Made by a program: the position numbers and the translations under genes. A stretch of DNA of 51,838 nucleotides from Mycobacterium kyogaense (GTDB lineage Bacteria; Actinomycetota; Actinomycetes; Mycobacteriales; Mycobacteriaceae): assembly GCF_003254575.1 (NCBI RefSeq), contig NZ_QJUA01000040.1, positions 1-51,838 of the forward strand, written 5' to 3'. This document shows, piece after piece, positions 1 to 9,276 of this stretch. The notes beneath the pieces are model-generated. The model was not told where the DNA came from. It did no database searches and worked only from the letters and a program-made list of their open reading frames with translations. Numbering within the stretch: the first letter of the stretch is position 1; each line of letters opens with the position of its first letter.

Positions 1-1951
1 AGCCTCCGCCGCCAAAACCGCCGCCGAACCCTCCGCCGCCGAACCCTCCGCCGCCGAAGCCGCCGCGCATCGCACCGGAGAGCACGTTGCCCAGGATGAT
101 GCCGCCGATCACCGCGCCCATCTGGCCGCCGCTACCACCGCCGCCGTAGGGCCCGTTGAAATGCTGCTGCGCGGCCAGCACGTCGTTGTTCGCCAGCTGC
201 TGTGCCTGCGCGGCGAGCATCGCCGCCCCGTTCGCATGCGCGATCGCCTCGTTCAGGTTGCCGGCTCGCTTGTCCTGCGCCGCTTGCAGTTGCCGCACCG
301 CCTCCGACAACCGGGTGCGCGCTTCGGGGCCGATGACGCCGCGCCGGGTGTCGATGTAGTCCGACACCGCCCGCACCCGCGACTGCGCCGTGAACAGTGC
401 CTGATCGTAGGTGCGGGTCAAGCGCGCGATGGTTTCCCGCTCCTCGGCGACGTCGGCGAGCAACCGGTCGAGTTCGGCGTCGGCCTGGGTGAGCCGGGTG
501 AACGTACCCAGGGGATCGCTGGCGCCATCGGCCTGCGCGTGCGCCACCGCCGCCACCGCCGCGTCGCGGGCGGCGCCGAGTTGGGTTGCGACGGCGATGT
601 TGCCTTGCGCCAGTTGGGTTCCTGCAGCCGTGATGCCGTTCTGCGCATCGGCGATCGCGGCGGGCAGGCCCGCCACCGCCCGGTTGATGTCGGTGGCGGC
701 GCTGTCGACCGCATCGAGCAGTGTGCGCGCCTGGCCCAGTGCGGCCTCGGCGGCGTGGATCGCATCGACGAGCCCGCCCTGGCGGTCCGCGGGCCGGGCG
801 ACCAGGGCGCGCCCCGAGTCGATGTTCTGTTCGGCGAAGGTCAGTCGCTGTCGTGCCTCGTCGATGTTGTCGGCCACCGAGACCAGCGCGCTCTCGGCGA
901 ATTGGGTTTTCAGTCGGGTCAGGGTCTGGTTCGCCGGCTCGATGCGCGCGGTCAGGTCGACCACCTGCTGGGTGAGGGTGTCGAGCCGGCTGGGGGCGTT
1001 GATCACCAGATCGCGCAGCTGTGCGAACGCCTCGCGCTGGGCTTCGAGTTCGCGGTCGGCCTTGGCGGCGGCGACGACGACGCGGGTCAGTAGATCGCGC
1101 TGCTGCTGGGGCGTCTCGGGGATGGCGTCGTCGAGGATGTGGCGCACGTTGAGTGCCTGCGCCAGCGTGGTCTTGGCCGCGGCCACCGCAGCCGTGAACG
1201 CGGCGGTGTCCTGCTCTCCGAATTCCTCCACGGCGAGCGCCAATTCGCTCTCGCTGGTGCGCACGGCGTTGTCGACCTCGACCACGATGCGGCGAGACAG
1301 GTCGTCGAGTGCCTCCAGCGAGACACCGGCGAGCGCCGCCGGATCGGACGGGTCGACACGCTGCGCGGCGGCGATCTCGGCCTCGCGACGCTTCGCCCGC
1401 CGCCTGCGCTGCCACAGCACGAGGATCACGACGCCCAGCGCGATGACGCCCAAAGCGATCACCAGGCCCAGCCAGCTGCTGCCGGAGGTGCCGCTGTTGG
1501 CGAGCCCGTTCGCGGCAGCCACCGCAGCACCGGCCCAGTCCTGTTTGCGCAGCAGCGGCTCCACGTCGTTGCGGCGCAGCGTGTCGACGTCCACGCTGCC
1601 TACCGCCTCGGTCGGGGCGAGCAGCGCGTAGGCCCGGTCTACGGTCGCCACCGCAAGAATCGCGTCGGAACTTCCCAGATCACTCTGTCGGTAGGTGGCC
1701 TGTGCCCAGCTCTGCGCGTCCTGACCCGAGAAGTTGTCGACGTAGACCACCCACAGCCGGATCTGCCGATCATTGTAGAGCCGGTCGATGGCGTTCTGCA
1801 CCTGCGTCGTCTGCGCGGGATCGAGCGCGCCGGCCTGATCGGTCAGATAGGTCGGCAGACGCAGCGGTGCGGTGGCGCTCGCCGCCGGCGCCAGCAGGCC
1901 CGCCGCGATCCACAGGACGGCGAGCAGGCCGAGCGAACGAGCAATGCGCAT
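1..1951 (-). CDS. TPM-domain membrane protein, 3' end off the window
   Basis: The reading frame starts at an ATG at 1951 after a GAGGG ribosome site and runs off the left edge without a stop. Visible in order: a signal peptide ending in APAASA (about residues 1-26), a TPM domain (about 30-150), a transmembrane segment followed by a run of Arg/Lys (about residues 160-185), a long Ala/Gln/Glu-rich helical stretch of coiled-coil type, and a Gly/Phe tail of repeated GGFGGGG units. TPM domains occur in membrane-anchored proteins of poorly known function; the mycobacterial homologue next to dgt is Rv2345. The gene is divergent from dgt with only 42 nt between starts, so the two share a promoter region. 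Family call is from motif order; biochemical role is unknown. Confidence 0.85.
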   Translation of the reverse strand, partial: MRIARSLGLLAVLWIAAGLLAPAASATAPLRLPTYLTDQAGALDPAQTTQVQNAIDRLYNDRQIRLWVVYVDNFSGQDAQSWAQATYRQSDLGSSDAILAVATVDRAYALLAPTEAVGSVDVDTLRRNDVEPLLRKQDWAGAAVAAANGLANSGTSGSSWLGLVIALGVIALGVVILVLWQRRRRAKRREAEIAAAQRVDPSDPAALAGVSLEALDDLSRRIVVEVDNAVRTSESELALAVEEFGEQDTAAFTAAVAAAKTTLAQALNVRHILDDAIPETPQQQRDLLTRVVVAAAKADRELEAQREAFAQLRDLVINAPSRLDTLTQQVVDLTARIEPANQTLTRLKTQFAESALVSVADNIDEARQRLTFAEQNIDSGRALVARPADRQGGLVDAIHAAEAALGQARTLLDAVDSAATDINRAVAGLPAAIADAQNGITAAGTQLAQGNIAVATQLGAARDAAVAAVAHAQADGASDPLGTFTRLTQADAELDRLLADVAEERETIARLTRTYDQALFTAQSRVRAVSDYIDTRRGVIGPEARTRLSEAVRQLQAAQDKRAGNLNEAIAHANGAAMLAAQAQQLANNDVLAAQQHFNGPYGGGGSGGQMGAVIGGIILGNVLSGAMRGGFGGGGFGGGGFGGGFGGGG

Positions 1952-1993
1952 GCCCTCAATCTAGTGCTCGCAGGGCTGGCAGACTGTGCCCCG

Positions 1994-3262
1994 GTGAACC
2001 GAACAGAACGCTACGACGCGGCGGACCGGGAGCGGCGGGTAGCCGAGCCCGCGAAGAGCGCCGCGCTGCCCGGAACCGACTCCGAGCACCGCTCGGATTT
2101 CGCCCGGGATCGCGCTCGCGTCCTGCACTGCGCTGCGCTGCGCCGGCTGGCCGACAAGACCCAGGTGGTGGGTCCCCGCGAGGGGGAGACGCCGCGCACC
2201 CGGCTGACCCACTCACTGGAAGTGGCGCAGATCGGCCGCGGGATGGCGATCGAACTCGGCTGTGACCCCGACCTGGTCGACCTCGCGGGGCTGGCCCACG
2301 ACATCGGTCATCCGCCGTACGGGCACAACGGCGAACGCGCCCTCGACGAGATCACCAAGACGTTCGGGGGTTTCGAGGGCAACGCGCAGAACTTCCGGAT
2401 CCTGACTCGGCTGGAGCCCAAAGTCCTTGACGCGCAGGGGCGCAGCGCCGGCCTCAACCTGACCCGCGCGTCGCTCGACGCGGTCACCAAGTATCCGTGG
2501 CCGCGGATCGGGGAGCGCCGCAAGTTCGGTTTCTACGGCGACGACATGGCCGCCGCGGAGTGGGTGCGGGCCGGGGCGCCTGCCGAGCGGCCCTGCCTGG
2601 AGGCCCAGGTGATGGACTGGGCCGACGATGTCGCGTACTCGGTGCACGACGTCGAGGACGGGGTGATGAGCGGGCGCATCGACCTGCGTGTGCTGGCCGA
2701 CCCCGATGCCGCCGCGTCGCTGGCCCATGTGGGCGCGGGGTCCTTCCCGACGCTGACCCCGGACGACCTGATGGCCGCCGCCGAGCGGCTGTCCCGGGTC
2801 CCGGTGGTGGCGGCGGTCGGCAAGTTCGACGGCACTCTGGGCGCGTCGGTGGCGCTGAAGACCCTGACCAGCGAGTTGGTCGGCCGGTTCGCGAACGCGG
2901 CCGTCACCGCCACGACGGCGACGGCGGGGCCTGGTCCGCTGCAGCGCTTCTCCGCAGATCTCGAGGTGCCTGTCCTGGTCCGCGCCGAAGTGGTGCTGTT
3001 GAAGACCCTTGCACTTCAATTCATCATGTCGGACCACCGGCATCTGCAGATCCAGTCCGATCAGCGCATCCTGATCCAGGAGGTCGCGCTGGCGTTGTGG
3101 GGGCAGGCCCCGGGCAGCCTCGACCCGCAATTCGCCGCCGAGTTCGTCGCCGCCGAGGACGACGGTGCGCGGCTGCGGGTGGTGGTCGACCAGATCGCCT
3201 CGTACACCGAAGGACGGTTGGAACGAGTGCACGAAGCCCGGACCCCGCGCCCTCTAGACTGA
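1994..3262 (+). CDS. dgt: Deoxyguanosinetriphosphate triphosphohydrolase-like protein
   Basis: A 422-residue HD-domain phosphohydrolase of the dGTPase family, expected to cleave dNTPs to deoxynucleoside and triphosphate in the cytoplasm. The metal-binding HD signature is visible: RLTHSLEVAQ, then LAHDIGHPPYGHNGE, and later MDWADDVAYSVHD, which supplies the last Asp. I chose the GTG at 1994 because the frame remains open far upstream (to 1139) only as GC-rich antisense of the TPM gene, and family proteins begin close to the RRVAE segment; a GTG at 1964 is also possible. dnaG follows after 4 nt, so the two are one operon, linking nucleotide pool control with replication priming. Order and sequence match Rv2344c. 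Confidence 0.93.
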   Translation: MNRTERYDAADRERRVAEPAKSAALPGTDSEHRSDFARDRARVLHCAALRRLADKTQVVGPREGETPRTRLTHSLEVAQIGRGMAIELGCDPDLVDLAGLAHDIGHPPYGHNGERALDEITKTFGGFEGNAQNFRILTRLEPKVLDAQGRSAGLNLTRASLDAVTKYPWPRIGERRKFGFYGDDMAAAEWVRAGAPAERPCLEAQVMDWADDVAYSVHDVEDGVMSGRIDLRVLADPDAAASLAHVGAGSFPTLTPDDLMAAAERLSRVPVVAAVGKFDGTLGASVALKTLTSELVGRFANAAVTATTATAGPGPLQRFSADLEVPVLVRAEVVLLKTLALQFIMSDHRHLQIQSDQRILIQEVALALWGQAPGSLDPQFAAEFVAAEDDGARLRVVVDQIASYTEGRLERVHEARTPRPLD

Positions 3263-3266
3263 CCGC

Positions 3267-5231
3267 GTGGCGGGCGACGGTACGCGGGGACGGGGCAGGA
3301 TCCCCGATCGCGACATCGCCGCCATCCGGGAGCGCGTCAACATCGACGACGTCGTCGGCGACTACGTGCAGTTGCGCCGCGCCGGTGCCGATTCGCTCAA
3401 GGGCTTGTGCCCCTTCCACGACGAGAAGTCGCCGTCGTTCCACGTCCGCCCCAATCACGGGCATTTCCACTGTTTCGGCTGTGGTGAGGGTGGCGACGTC
3501 TACGCGTTCCTGCAGAAGATCGAGCATGTCAGCTTCGTCGAGGCCGTCGAACTGCTCGCCGACCGGGTCGGCTACACGGTCACCTACACCGGCGCGTCGA
3601 CCACCAACGTGCAACGCGACCGGGGGAGCCGTAGCAGGCTGCTGGCCGCCAACTCGGCCGCGCAGGAGTTCTACGCCGAGGCGCTGCAGAGCGCTGAAGC
3701 CGCACCGGCCCGCCAGTATCTGATCGACCGCAACTTCGACGCCGAGGCCGCCGCCAAATTCGGCTGTGGCTTCGCCCCGTCGGGCTGGGACACGCTGACC
3801 AAGCATCTGCTGCGCAAGGGCTTCGAGTTCAAGGAGCTCGAGGCCGCGGGTCTGTCGCGGGAGGGTCGCCGCGGCCCGATGGACCGGTTCCACCGCCGGC
3901 TGCTGTGGCCCATCCGCGCCAGCGGCGGGGAGGTGATCGGCTTCGGGGCGCGTCGGATCTTCGACGACGATCAGATGGAAGCCAAGTACGTCAACACACC
4001 CGAAACCGTGCTGTACAAGAAGTCAGGGGTGCTGTTCGGGCTCGATCTGGCCAAGCGGGACATCGCGAAGGCGCATCGCGCCGTCGTCGTCGAGGGCTAC
4101 ACCGATGTGATGGCCATGCATCTGGCGGGGGAGACCACCGCGGTCGCGTCGTGCGGCACGGCCTTCGGCGACGGCCATCTGGGGCTGCTGCGCCGGTTGA
4201 TGATGGACGACAACTGGTATCGCGGCGAGTTGATCTTCGTCTTCGACGGGGACGCGGCGGGGCAGGCGGCCGCGCTGAAGGCCTTCGACGGGGATCAGCA
4301 GGTGTCCGGGAAGTCTTTTGTAGCAGTGGCTTCCGACGGGATGGACCCCTGCGATCTGCGGTTGAAATCCGGCGACGCGGCGCTGCGGGATCTGGTGGCT
4401 CGGCGCATCCCGATGTTCGAGTTCGCGGTCCGCAGCCTCATCCCGGCGGGGGACGTGCTCGACAACGATCCGCAGGCGCAGGTCGACGCCCTGCGCCGGT
4501 GCGTGCCGCTGGTCGCCCGCATTCGGGACTACGCGCTGCGAGACGAGTACGCGCGGCGGTTGGCGGGCTGGACGGGGTGGCTCGACGAGGCGCAGGTGCT
4601 CGGCCGGGTGCGCGAGGAAGCCGCCAAGCGGGGGATGCCGGACCGGTCGCGCCGCCGTGGGGCGACCAGGTCCGAGACGGGGCGCGATCAGATGCCCGAT
4701 CAGACCACCCGGTCGCGTCCGGCCGACGGCGCCACCCGGCCCAACCCGGCCGATCCGACGCTGTGGCCGCAGCGCGAGGCCCTCAAATCCGCGCTGCAGT
4801 ATCCGGCGCTGGCCGGTCCGGTGTTCGACTCGCTGGCCGCGGAGAGTTTCACCCATCCCGGGTACACCGCGGTACGGGCTGCGATCGAGGCTGCGGGCGG
4901 CACCGCGGGTGGCCTGAGCGGGGCCCAGTGGATCGAAGCGGTCCGAGAACACGCAGCCAGTCCGGCAGCGGCGAGCCTGGTCAACGAGCTCAGCGCGGAG
5001 GCGATCAACGCCGACGACGAGCGGCTGCCCCGCTACATCGGGAGCGTGCTGGCTCGACTGCAGGAAGTGTGGATCGGCCGCCAGATCGCCGAGGTCAAAT
5101 CGAAACTGCAGCGGATGTCGCCGGTCGAGCAGGGCGACGAGTATCACGCGCTGTTCGGGGACCTGGTCGCGATGGAGGCCTACCGGCGCAGCCTGCTCGA
5201 ACAGGCAAGTGGTAACGACCTGACTGCATGA
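3267..5231 (+). CDS. dnaG: DNA primase DnaG
   Basis: A 654-residue primase that makes RNA primers for replication with the DnaB helicase. The N-terminal CHC2 zinc ribbon is intact (C48, H51, C69, C72, in LCPFH and FHCFGCG). The TOPRIM catalytic core follows, with the VVEGYTD segment near residue 272 and the metal-binding FVFDGDAAG segment near 323. The C-terminal 150 residues after a Pro/Arg/Thr-rich linker (about 450-490) are the helicase-binding domain. The start is the GTG at 3267, giving MAGDGTRGRGRIPD and directly followed by the conserved IRERVNIDDVVGDYV helix. Length is normal for mycobacteria (Rv2343c). Confidence 0.97.
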   Translation: MAGDGTRGRGRIPDRDIAAIRERVNIDDVVGDYVQLRRAGADSLKGLCPFHDEKSPSFHVRPNHGHFHCFGCGEGGDVYAFLQKIEHVSFVEAVELLADRVGYTVTYTGASTTNVQRDRGSRSRLLAANSAAQEFYAEALQSAEAAPARQYLIDRNFDAEAAAKFGCGFAPSGWDTLTKHLLRKGFEFKELEAAGLSREGRRGPMDRFHRRLLWPIRASGGEVIGFGARRIFDDDQMEAKYVNTPETVLYKKSGVLFGLDLAKRDIAKAHRAVVVEGYTDVMAMHLAGETTAVASCGTAFGDGHLGLLRRLMMDDNWYRGELIFVFDGDAAGQAAALKAFDGDQQVSGKSFVAVASDGMDPCDLRLKSGDAALRDLVARRIPMFEFAVRSLIPAGDVLDNDPQAQVDALRRCVPLVARIRDYALRDEYARRLAGWTGWLDEAQVLGRVREEAAKRGMPDRSRRRGATRSETGRDQMPDQTTRSRPADGATRPNPADPTLWPQREALKSALQYPALAGPVFDSLAAESFTHPGYTAVRAAIEAAGGTAGGLSGAQWIEAVREHAASPAAASLVNELSAEAINADDERLPRYIGSVLARLQEVWIGRQIAEVKSKLQRMSPVEQGDEYHALFGDLVAMEAYRRSLLEQASGNDLTA

Positions 5232-5291
5232 TCGGGCGCGCCGGGTTATGGTGTGTGCGTCAGCAGTCGGGGAGAAGGCGAGTTGTCTGTG

Positions 5292-5579
5292 ATGTCCGTG
5301 CCCACCATTCGCACCCACGCAGCGCGACTGATCGTCGGCGCCGTCGCTGCCGCGGCTGTCGCCGCCCCGATGTACGCATCGCTGACCAGCCCCGAGGCCA
5401 CTGCGCAGGCCGGCCCGAAGTGTCTCGCCTGGTTCGGCAATCAGGAAGACGGCCACTGCCTCGGCTACTCGAACGGCACTCCCGCGGCGATCGGCACGCC
5501 GGGCGTCGCGTTCGGCAACGGTGGTATCACCACCGGGCCGCTGCTGCCCGGGACGTCGTTCAACTCCAACTTCGGCTAG
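5292..5579 (+). CDS. Small secreted protein (Rv2342-like)
   Basis: A protein of about 95 residues with an N-terminal hydrophobic segment rich in Ala/Val (ARLIVGAVAAAAVAAP) that looks like a signal peptide, then a short mature part containing CLAWFGNQEDGHC and Gly/Pro/Asn-rich sequence. Two cysteines could form a disulfide. Position directly after dnaG and before tRNA-Asn matches Rv2342 of M. tuberculosis, a conserved protein of unknown function. In-frame TTG 5283 and GTG 5289 are alternative starts; the GGGGAGAAGG ribosome site at 5269-5278 fits GTG 5289 or ATG 5292 best. Its stop TAG shares the palindrome CTAG (5576-5579) with the stop of the convergent gene. Confidence 0.75.
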   Translation: MSVPTIRTHAARLIVGAVAAAAVAAPMYASLTSPEATAQAGPKCLAWFGNQEDGHCLGYSNGTPAAIGTPGVAFGNGGITTGPLLPGTSFNSNFG

Positions 5580-5839
5580 CGCTTCTCGCCTGCCGCCCGC
5601 CGCTCGACCTGCCCAGGCCCGTACACCTCGGTGCCGGGGTCGATCGGCGTGACTTCCACCATCGCCGGATCGGGTGACACCCGTTCGGCTATCTTGCGCC
5701 GTCCCGCGTCGATCACCGCGCGGGCGGCGGGGCTGCCCGTGACGGCACGGTAGGTGCCGGCGAGCTGTTCGTATCGCTGCCGTCCGGCCTTGGTGCCCAA
5801 CACGTAGCCGACGGCCGCAACGGCGACATACCCGATCAC
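5576..5839 (-). CDS. YtxH-like single-membrane-segment protein
   Basis: An 87-residue protein starting at GTG 5839, chosen because GGAGGA lies 5 nt before it; the frame is open further upstream but without a ribosome site. It opens with the hydrophobic segment MIGYVAVAAVGYVLGTKAG and continues with RQRYEQL, a pattern common in small YtxH-type actinobacterial proteins, then a basic/acidic tail. Function is unknown; probably membrane-associated. It converges on the Rv2342-like gene and the two stop codons are the two strands of one CTAG. Confidence 0.65.
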   Translation of the reverse strand: MIGYVAVAAVGYVLGTKAGRQRYEQLAGTYRAVTGSPAARAVIDAGRRKIAERVSPDPAMVEVTPIDPGTEVYGPGQVERRAAGEKR

Positions 5840-6018
5840 AGGACTCCTCCAGAGCACTCTCGCGAGGCGGCGCACTACCGATTCCGCGCCACTCGTCTCG
5901 TGTCCATCCTGCCTCACGAACAGGGGTGCGCGCCCGGCCGGCAACGCATTGGCAACCGCGGCCCGCCGTAGGCTAGAGTGCTCTCTGGCCCGCGGCGCAC
6001 AGTCTGCGGGAGGTGCAA

Positions 6019-6091
<73 letters not shown>

Positions 6092-6149
6092 CAAGAGTTC
6101 TCCACACCGGGCGCCCGCGATGAGTGCGGCGCGGGGCAGTCTGACATCC

Positions 6150-6710
6150 ATGGGAAAACTCATCTACGGCTTCACCGTCTCGGTGGACGGCTACATCGCC
6201 GACGCGAACGGCTCGATCAACTGGAGTACCCCGAGCGACGAGCTGCACCAGTACTGGAACGACTTCGAACGCGAGACCGCGTTGTCGTTCTACGGACGAC
6301 GGCTCTACGAGCTGATGTCCGCGTACTGGCCGACTGCCGACGAGGCCCCGGATGCGGAGCCGCTGATCGTCGACTTCGCCCGTGTCTGGCGGGACATGCC
6401 CAAGGTGGTGTTCTCCCGAACCCTGGCATCCGTCGACTGGAATTCCCGCCTGGAACGCGGTGACCCGGTCGAGGTGGTCCGCAGGCTGAAGGCGGACACC
6501 GACGGTCAGATGGAGATCGCCGGTGCGACGCTGGCCGCGCCGGTGGTGCAGGCGGGTCTGGTCGACGAGTTCCGGATCGTCGTCGCACCCGTCGCCGTGG
6601 GCGGCGGCACGCCGTTCTTCCCGACCCTGCCGTCATGGATCTCGCTGCGGCTGCTGGAGAACCGGACATTTCCGGGCGGCACGGTCCTGTTGCGCTACGA
6701 GGCCCGCTGA
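6150..6710 (+). CDS. Dihydrofolate reductase family protein (RibD C-terminal domain)
   Basis: A 186-residue NAD(P)H-dependent reductase-like protein of the DHFR/RibD-C fold. The opening MGKLIYGFTVSVDGYIAD and the segments FYGRRLYELM, KVVFSRTL, GQMEIAGATLAAPVVQAGLVDEF and VGGGTPFFP are the usual order for this family. Start ATG 6150 is preferred over ATG 6120 because it places the first beta-strand at the N-terminus as in homologues. The substrate is unknown; in actinobacteria such stand-alone proteins are usually not essential DHFRs. It stands alone between tRNA-Asn and a lipoprotein gene. Confidence 0.85.
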   Translation: MGKLIYGFTVSVDGYIADANGSINWSTPSDELHQYWNDFERETALSFYGRRLYELMSAYWPTADEAPDAEPLIVDFARVWRDMPKVVFSRTLASVDWNSRLERGDPVEVVRRLKADTDGQMEIAGATLAAPVVQAGLVDEFRIVVAPVAVGGGTPFFPTLPSWISLRLLENRTFPGGTVLLRYEAR

Positions 6711-6734
6711 GGCGGCCTGCCTATTGTTGAACCC

Positions 6735-7199
6735 ATGCGTTTTTCGCCGGTCCTCATGGTGATGAGCACAGCGCTGCTCAGCGCGTGCGGGTGGAGCCCG
6801 CCCAGCCCGGCGCCGACGAGCACTCAGGCCTGCGGCCCCGGCCCGGACGCGCAAGCGGTCGCCACGGAGATCTCGATGTTGCCGCAGGCGTCCTGGACCG
6901 AGAGCGCCCGCGGGCACGCGGCGGACTGCCGGCTGAACTGGGTGGTGGTCAGCTCCGGCGCCGCGTCGGACAGCCCGCAGCAGGTGCTGTTCTTCGATGG
7001 CGACAAAGGCATCGGCTCCCCGACACCGGAGCCGCGGCCCTACATCAGCGTCGTCGCACAGGGCGATCACGATGCCCGCGTGCAGTATCAGTGGCGGCAG
7101 GGCGCCGATGCGGCGTGCTGCCCCACCGGAGTGGGGACAGCACGCGTCACGCTCGAAGAGGGCCGGCTGACGATTCTCGACCCCATCCCCGGGCCCTGA
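6735..7199 (+). CDS. LppP/LprE family lipoprotein
   Basis: A 154-residue lipoprotein: signal peptide MRFSPVLMVMSTALLSAC with lipobox LLSAC (Cys at about 18), then a Pro/Ser-rich linker and a small domain with Cys at ACG, DC and CC positions. The run QQVLFFDGDKGIGSPTPEP followed by SVVAQGD and VQYQW is typical of the LppP/LprE family. Acts on the outer face of the plasma membrane; role unknown, exclusively mycobacterial-type family. Convergent with the following flavoprotein gene with 1 nt between the stops. Confidence 0.85.
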   Translation: MRFSPVLMVMSTALLSACGWSPPSPAPTSTQACGPGPDAQAVATEISMLPQASWTESARGHAADCRLNWVVVSSGAASDSPQQVLFFDGDKGIGSPTPEPRPYISVVAQGDHDARVQYQWRQGADAACCPTGVGTARVTLEEGRLTILDPIPGP

Positions 7200-7200
7200 C

Positions 7201-9162
7201 TCAGATCACGCCTGCGGAGGTCGCATCCTGACGGGTGTGCTCGTCGGCGTCCGGGATGTGTTCGGGGTGCAGCATCTCGGCGTACCGCAACTGCTCGGGG
7301 ATGCCGAAGCCGTCGACCAACAGTTCGGCGTAGGGCCGAAGCCGCTTGCAGCGGTCGTTGATCGCGCGGGTGACGGCCTTGGCGCGTTCGGTGGACAGGT
7401 AGCGGTGCTCGACGAACCACGACTTGTCCTCTTCGATCACGGTCAGTGCGTACAGGTCGCACACCAGGCCGAGGATCTCGCGCGCGGTCCGGTCGTGGCA
7501 GGAGTCGATGCCGGCGACGAACGCTTCGAACACGATGCGGTCGATGTGGGCCTGCGCCACGTGAAGCACGTGGTCCTGCACGGAGTTGAACGCCTCGAAC
7601 GCGCTCATCTCCTTGGACTTGCTCTGCAGCCGCCGCGCCACCGATGAGGTCATGTACTCCTCACGGTCCTCGAGCATCTTGGCCTGGGTGCCGCGGTTGA
7701 AGAGGCTGCCCTCTTCCTCGTTGTCCTGCCGGGAATCCAGGACTGTCTGCATGATCGTCTGTGCCGCAGTGCGTTTGAGCACCCGCTCGCCGGCGAATCG
7801 GGCCGCGAAGCCGACCCACTCGACCGGGCTCATGCCCTTGATGTCGTCGGCGTAGGCGGTCAGCAGTTCCTTGGCCACCAGCTGGAACAACACGTGGTTG
7901 TCACCTTCGAAGGTGGTGAACACGTCGGTGTCGGCCTTGAGCGCGATGAGGCGGTTCTCGGCGAGATAGCCGGCGCCACCGCATGCTTCGCGCGCCTCCT
8001 GAATGGCGCGGGTCGCGTGCCAGGTGTTGGCGGCCTTGAGGCCCGCGGCCCGGGATTCGAGTTCGCGCTGCTCTTCTGGGTCCGGGTCGTCGGCGGTCTG
8101 CAGCTCATGGCACTTGGCCACCAGCTCGTTCTGCGCGAACTGCAGCGCATACGAGCGGGCGATCAACGGGAACAGGCGCCGCTGGTGGATGAGATAGTCC
8201 ATCAAAAGCACCTCGCCGCCGTCGGGGTCGGAGAACTGGCGACGCTGCAGCGCGTAGCGCGTCGCGATGTCCAGTGCGACGCGGCCGGCGGCGCCGGCGC
8301 TGCCGCCGACGGTGACCCGTCCGCGGATCAGGGTGCCGAGCATGGTGAAGAAGCGCCGGTTCGGGTTCTCGATCGGGGAGCTGTAGGTCCCGTCCGCTGC
8401 GACGTCGGCGTACTTGTTGAGCAGGTTGTCGCGGGGGATGCGCACGTTGTCGAACTGGATGCGGCCGTTGTCGACACCGGGCAGGCCGCCCTTGTAGTGG
8501 CAGTCCGACGTCGTGACACCGGGCAGGTCGTCACCGGCCTCGTCGCGAATGGGCACGACGAAGCAGTGCACGCCGTGACCTTCGCCGTCCGGGGTGATCA
8601 GCTGTGCGAAAACCGTTGCGAATCGCGCGGTTTGAGCCGCACCGCCGATGTAGTCCTTGCGCGAGGATGGCGTGGGGGAGTCGATGACGAACTCTTCGGT
8701 GGCCGGGTCGTAGGTGGCGGTCGTCTCCAGGGACTGGACGTCGCTGCCGTGGCCCGTCTCGGTCATCGCGAAGCAGCCGAGCACCTCGAGGTCGATGAGC
8801 TTCTTGACGTAGGCCTCGTGATGACGCTCGGTGCCGAGGTTTTCGATCGCACCGCCGAACAGGCCCCACTGCACGCCCGCCTTGACCATCAGCGACAGAT
8901 CGCTCATCGCGAGCATCTCGATCTGTGTGACGGCGGCTCCGACGTCTCCGTTTCCGCCGTGCTCCTTCTTGAAGCCGTCCTCGGCGGCGCCGCGAGCGGC
9001 CATGATCCGCATCTGCTCGGCGACCTTGGTGCGAGCGATGACGGTGTTCGGGGTGTAGTGCGGTCGGAAGATGTCGTTGCTGAGTTCCTTGCGCAACGCG
9101 TTCTTGGTGTCTCGCCAGCGGCCGTCGAGGCAGTTCCGTAGATGCTCCGCAGTGGTGGTCAT
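7201..9162 (-). CDS. Acyl-CoA oxidase/dehydrogenase family flavoprotein
   Basis: A 653-residue FAD protein, longer than ordinary acyl-CoA dehydrogenases (about 380-400) and in the range of acyl-CoA oxidases, expected to introduce the alpha-beta double bond in fatty acyl-CoA. Visible are LGCFAMTETGHGSDVQ (flavin and substrate-binding), GVHCFVVPIRD, DNGRIQFDNVRIPRDNLL, RRQFSDPDGGE and the C-terminal REACGGAGYL with TDVFTTFEGDN, which contains the usual catalytic-region Glu. Start ATG 9162 (MTTTAEHLRN) is preferred to the upstream in-frame codon at 9195. Whether O2 or an electron-transfer flavoprotein accepts the electrons cannot be told. Confidence 0.87.
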   Translation of the reverse strand: MTTTAEHLRNCLDGRWRDTKNALRKELSNDIFRPHYTPNTVIARTKVAEQMRIMAARGAAEDGFKKEHGGNGDVGAAVTQIEMLAMSDLSLMVKAGVQWGLFGGAIENLGTERHHEAYVKKLIDLEVLGCFAMTETGHGSDVQSLETTATYDPATEEFVIDSPTPSSRKDYIGGAAQTARFATVFAQLITPDGEGHGVHCFVVPIRDEAGDDLPGVTTSDCHYKGGLPGVDNGRIQFDNVRIPRDNLLNKYADVAADGTYSSPIENPNRRFFTMLGTLIRGRVTVGGSAGAAGRVALDIATRYALQRRQFSDPDGGEVLLMDYLIHQRRLFPLIARSYALQFAQNELVAKCHELQTADDPDPEEQRELESRAAGLKAANTWHATRAIQEAREACGGAGYLAENRLIALKADTDVFTTFEGDNHVLFQLVAKELLTAYADDIKGMSPVEWVGFAARFAGERVLKRTAAQTIMQTVLDSRQDNEEEGSLFNRGTQAKMLEDREEYMTSSVARRLQSKSKEMSAFEAFNSVQDHVLHVAQAHIDRIVFEAFVAGIDSCHDRTAREILGLVCDLYALTVIEEDKSWFVEHRYLSTERAKAVTRAINDRCKRLRPYAELLVDGFGIPEQLRYAEMLHPEHIPDADEHTRQDATSAGVI

Positions 9163-9276
9163 ATGTCGACGGTAGCCCGCGAAACCGTCGGACAAACTGT
9201 GATGTCACAAACCCGTCCGAAGCCGGTCCGAACCCTCCGGTGACTCGAGCCCGGGCCGCGGCGTTCAATGGTCGCC

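Noticed and set aside
1139..1993. Long N-terminal extension of Dgt in the same frame
   Set aside because: This part is antisense to the TPM gene, Arg-rich and unlike dGTPases; the GTG at 1994 gives the family N-terminus.
4023..5456. 477-codon minus-strand frame opposite dnaG
   Set aside because: Shadow frame of a GC-rich gene, no domain recognisable, conserved dnaG on the other strand.
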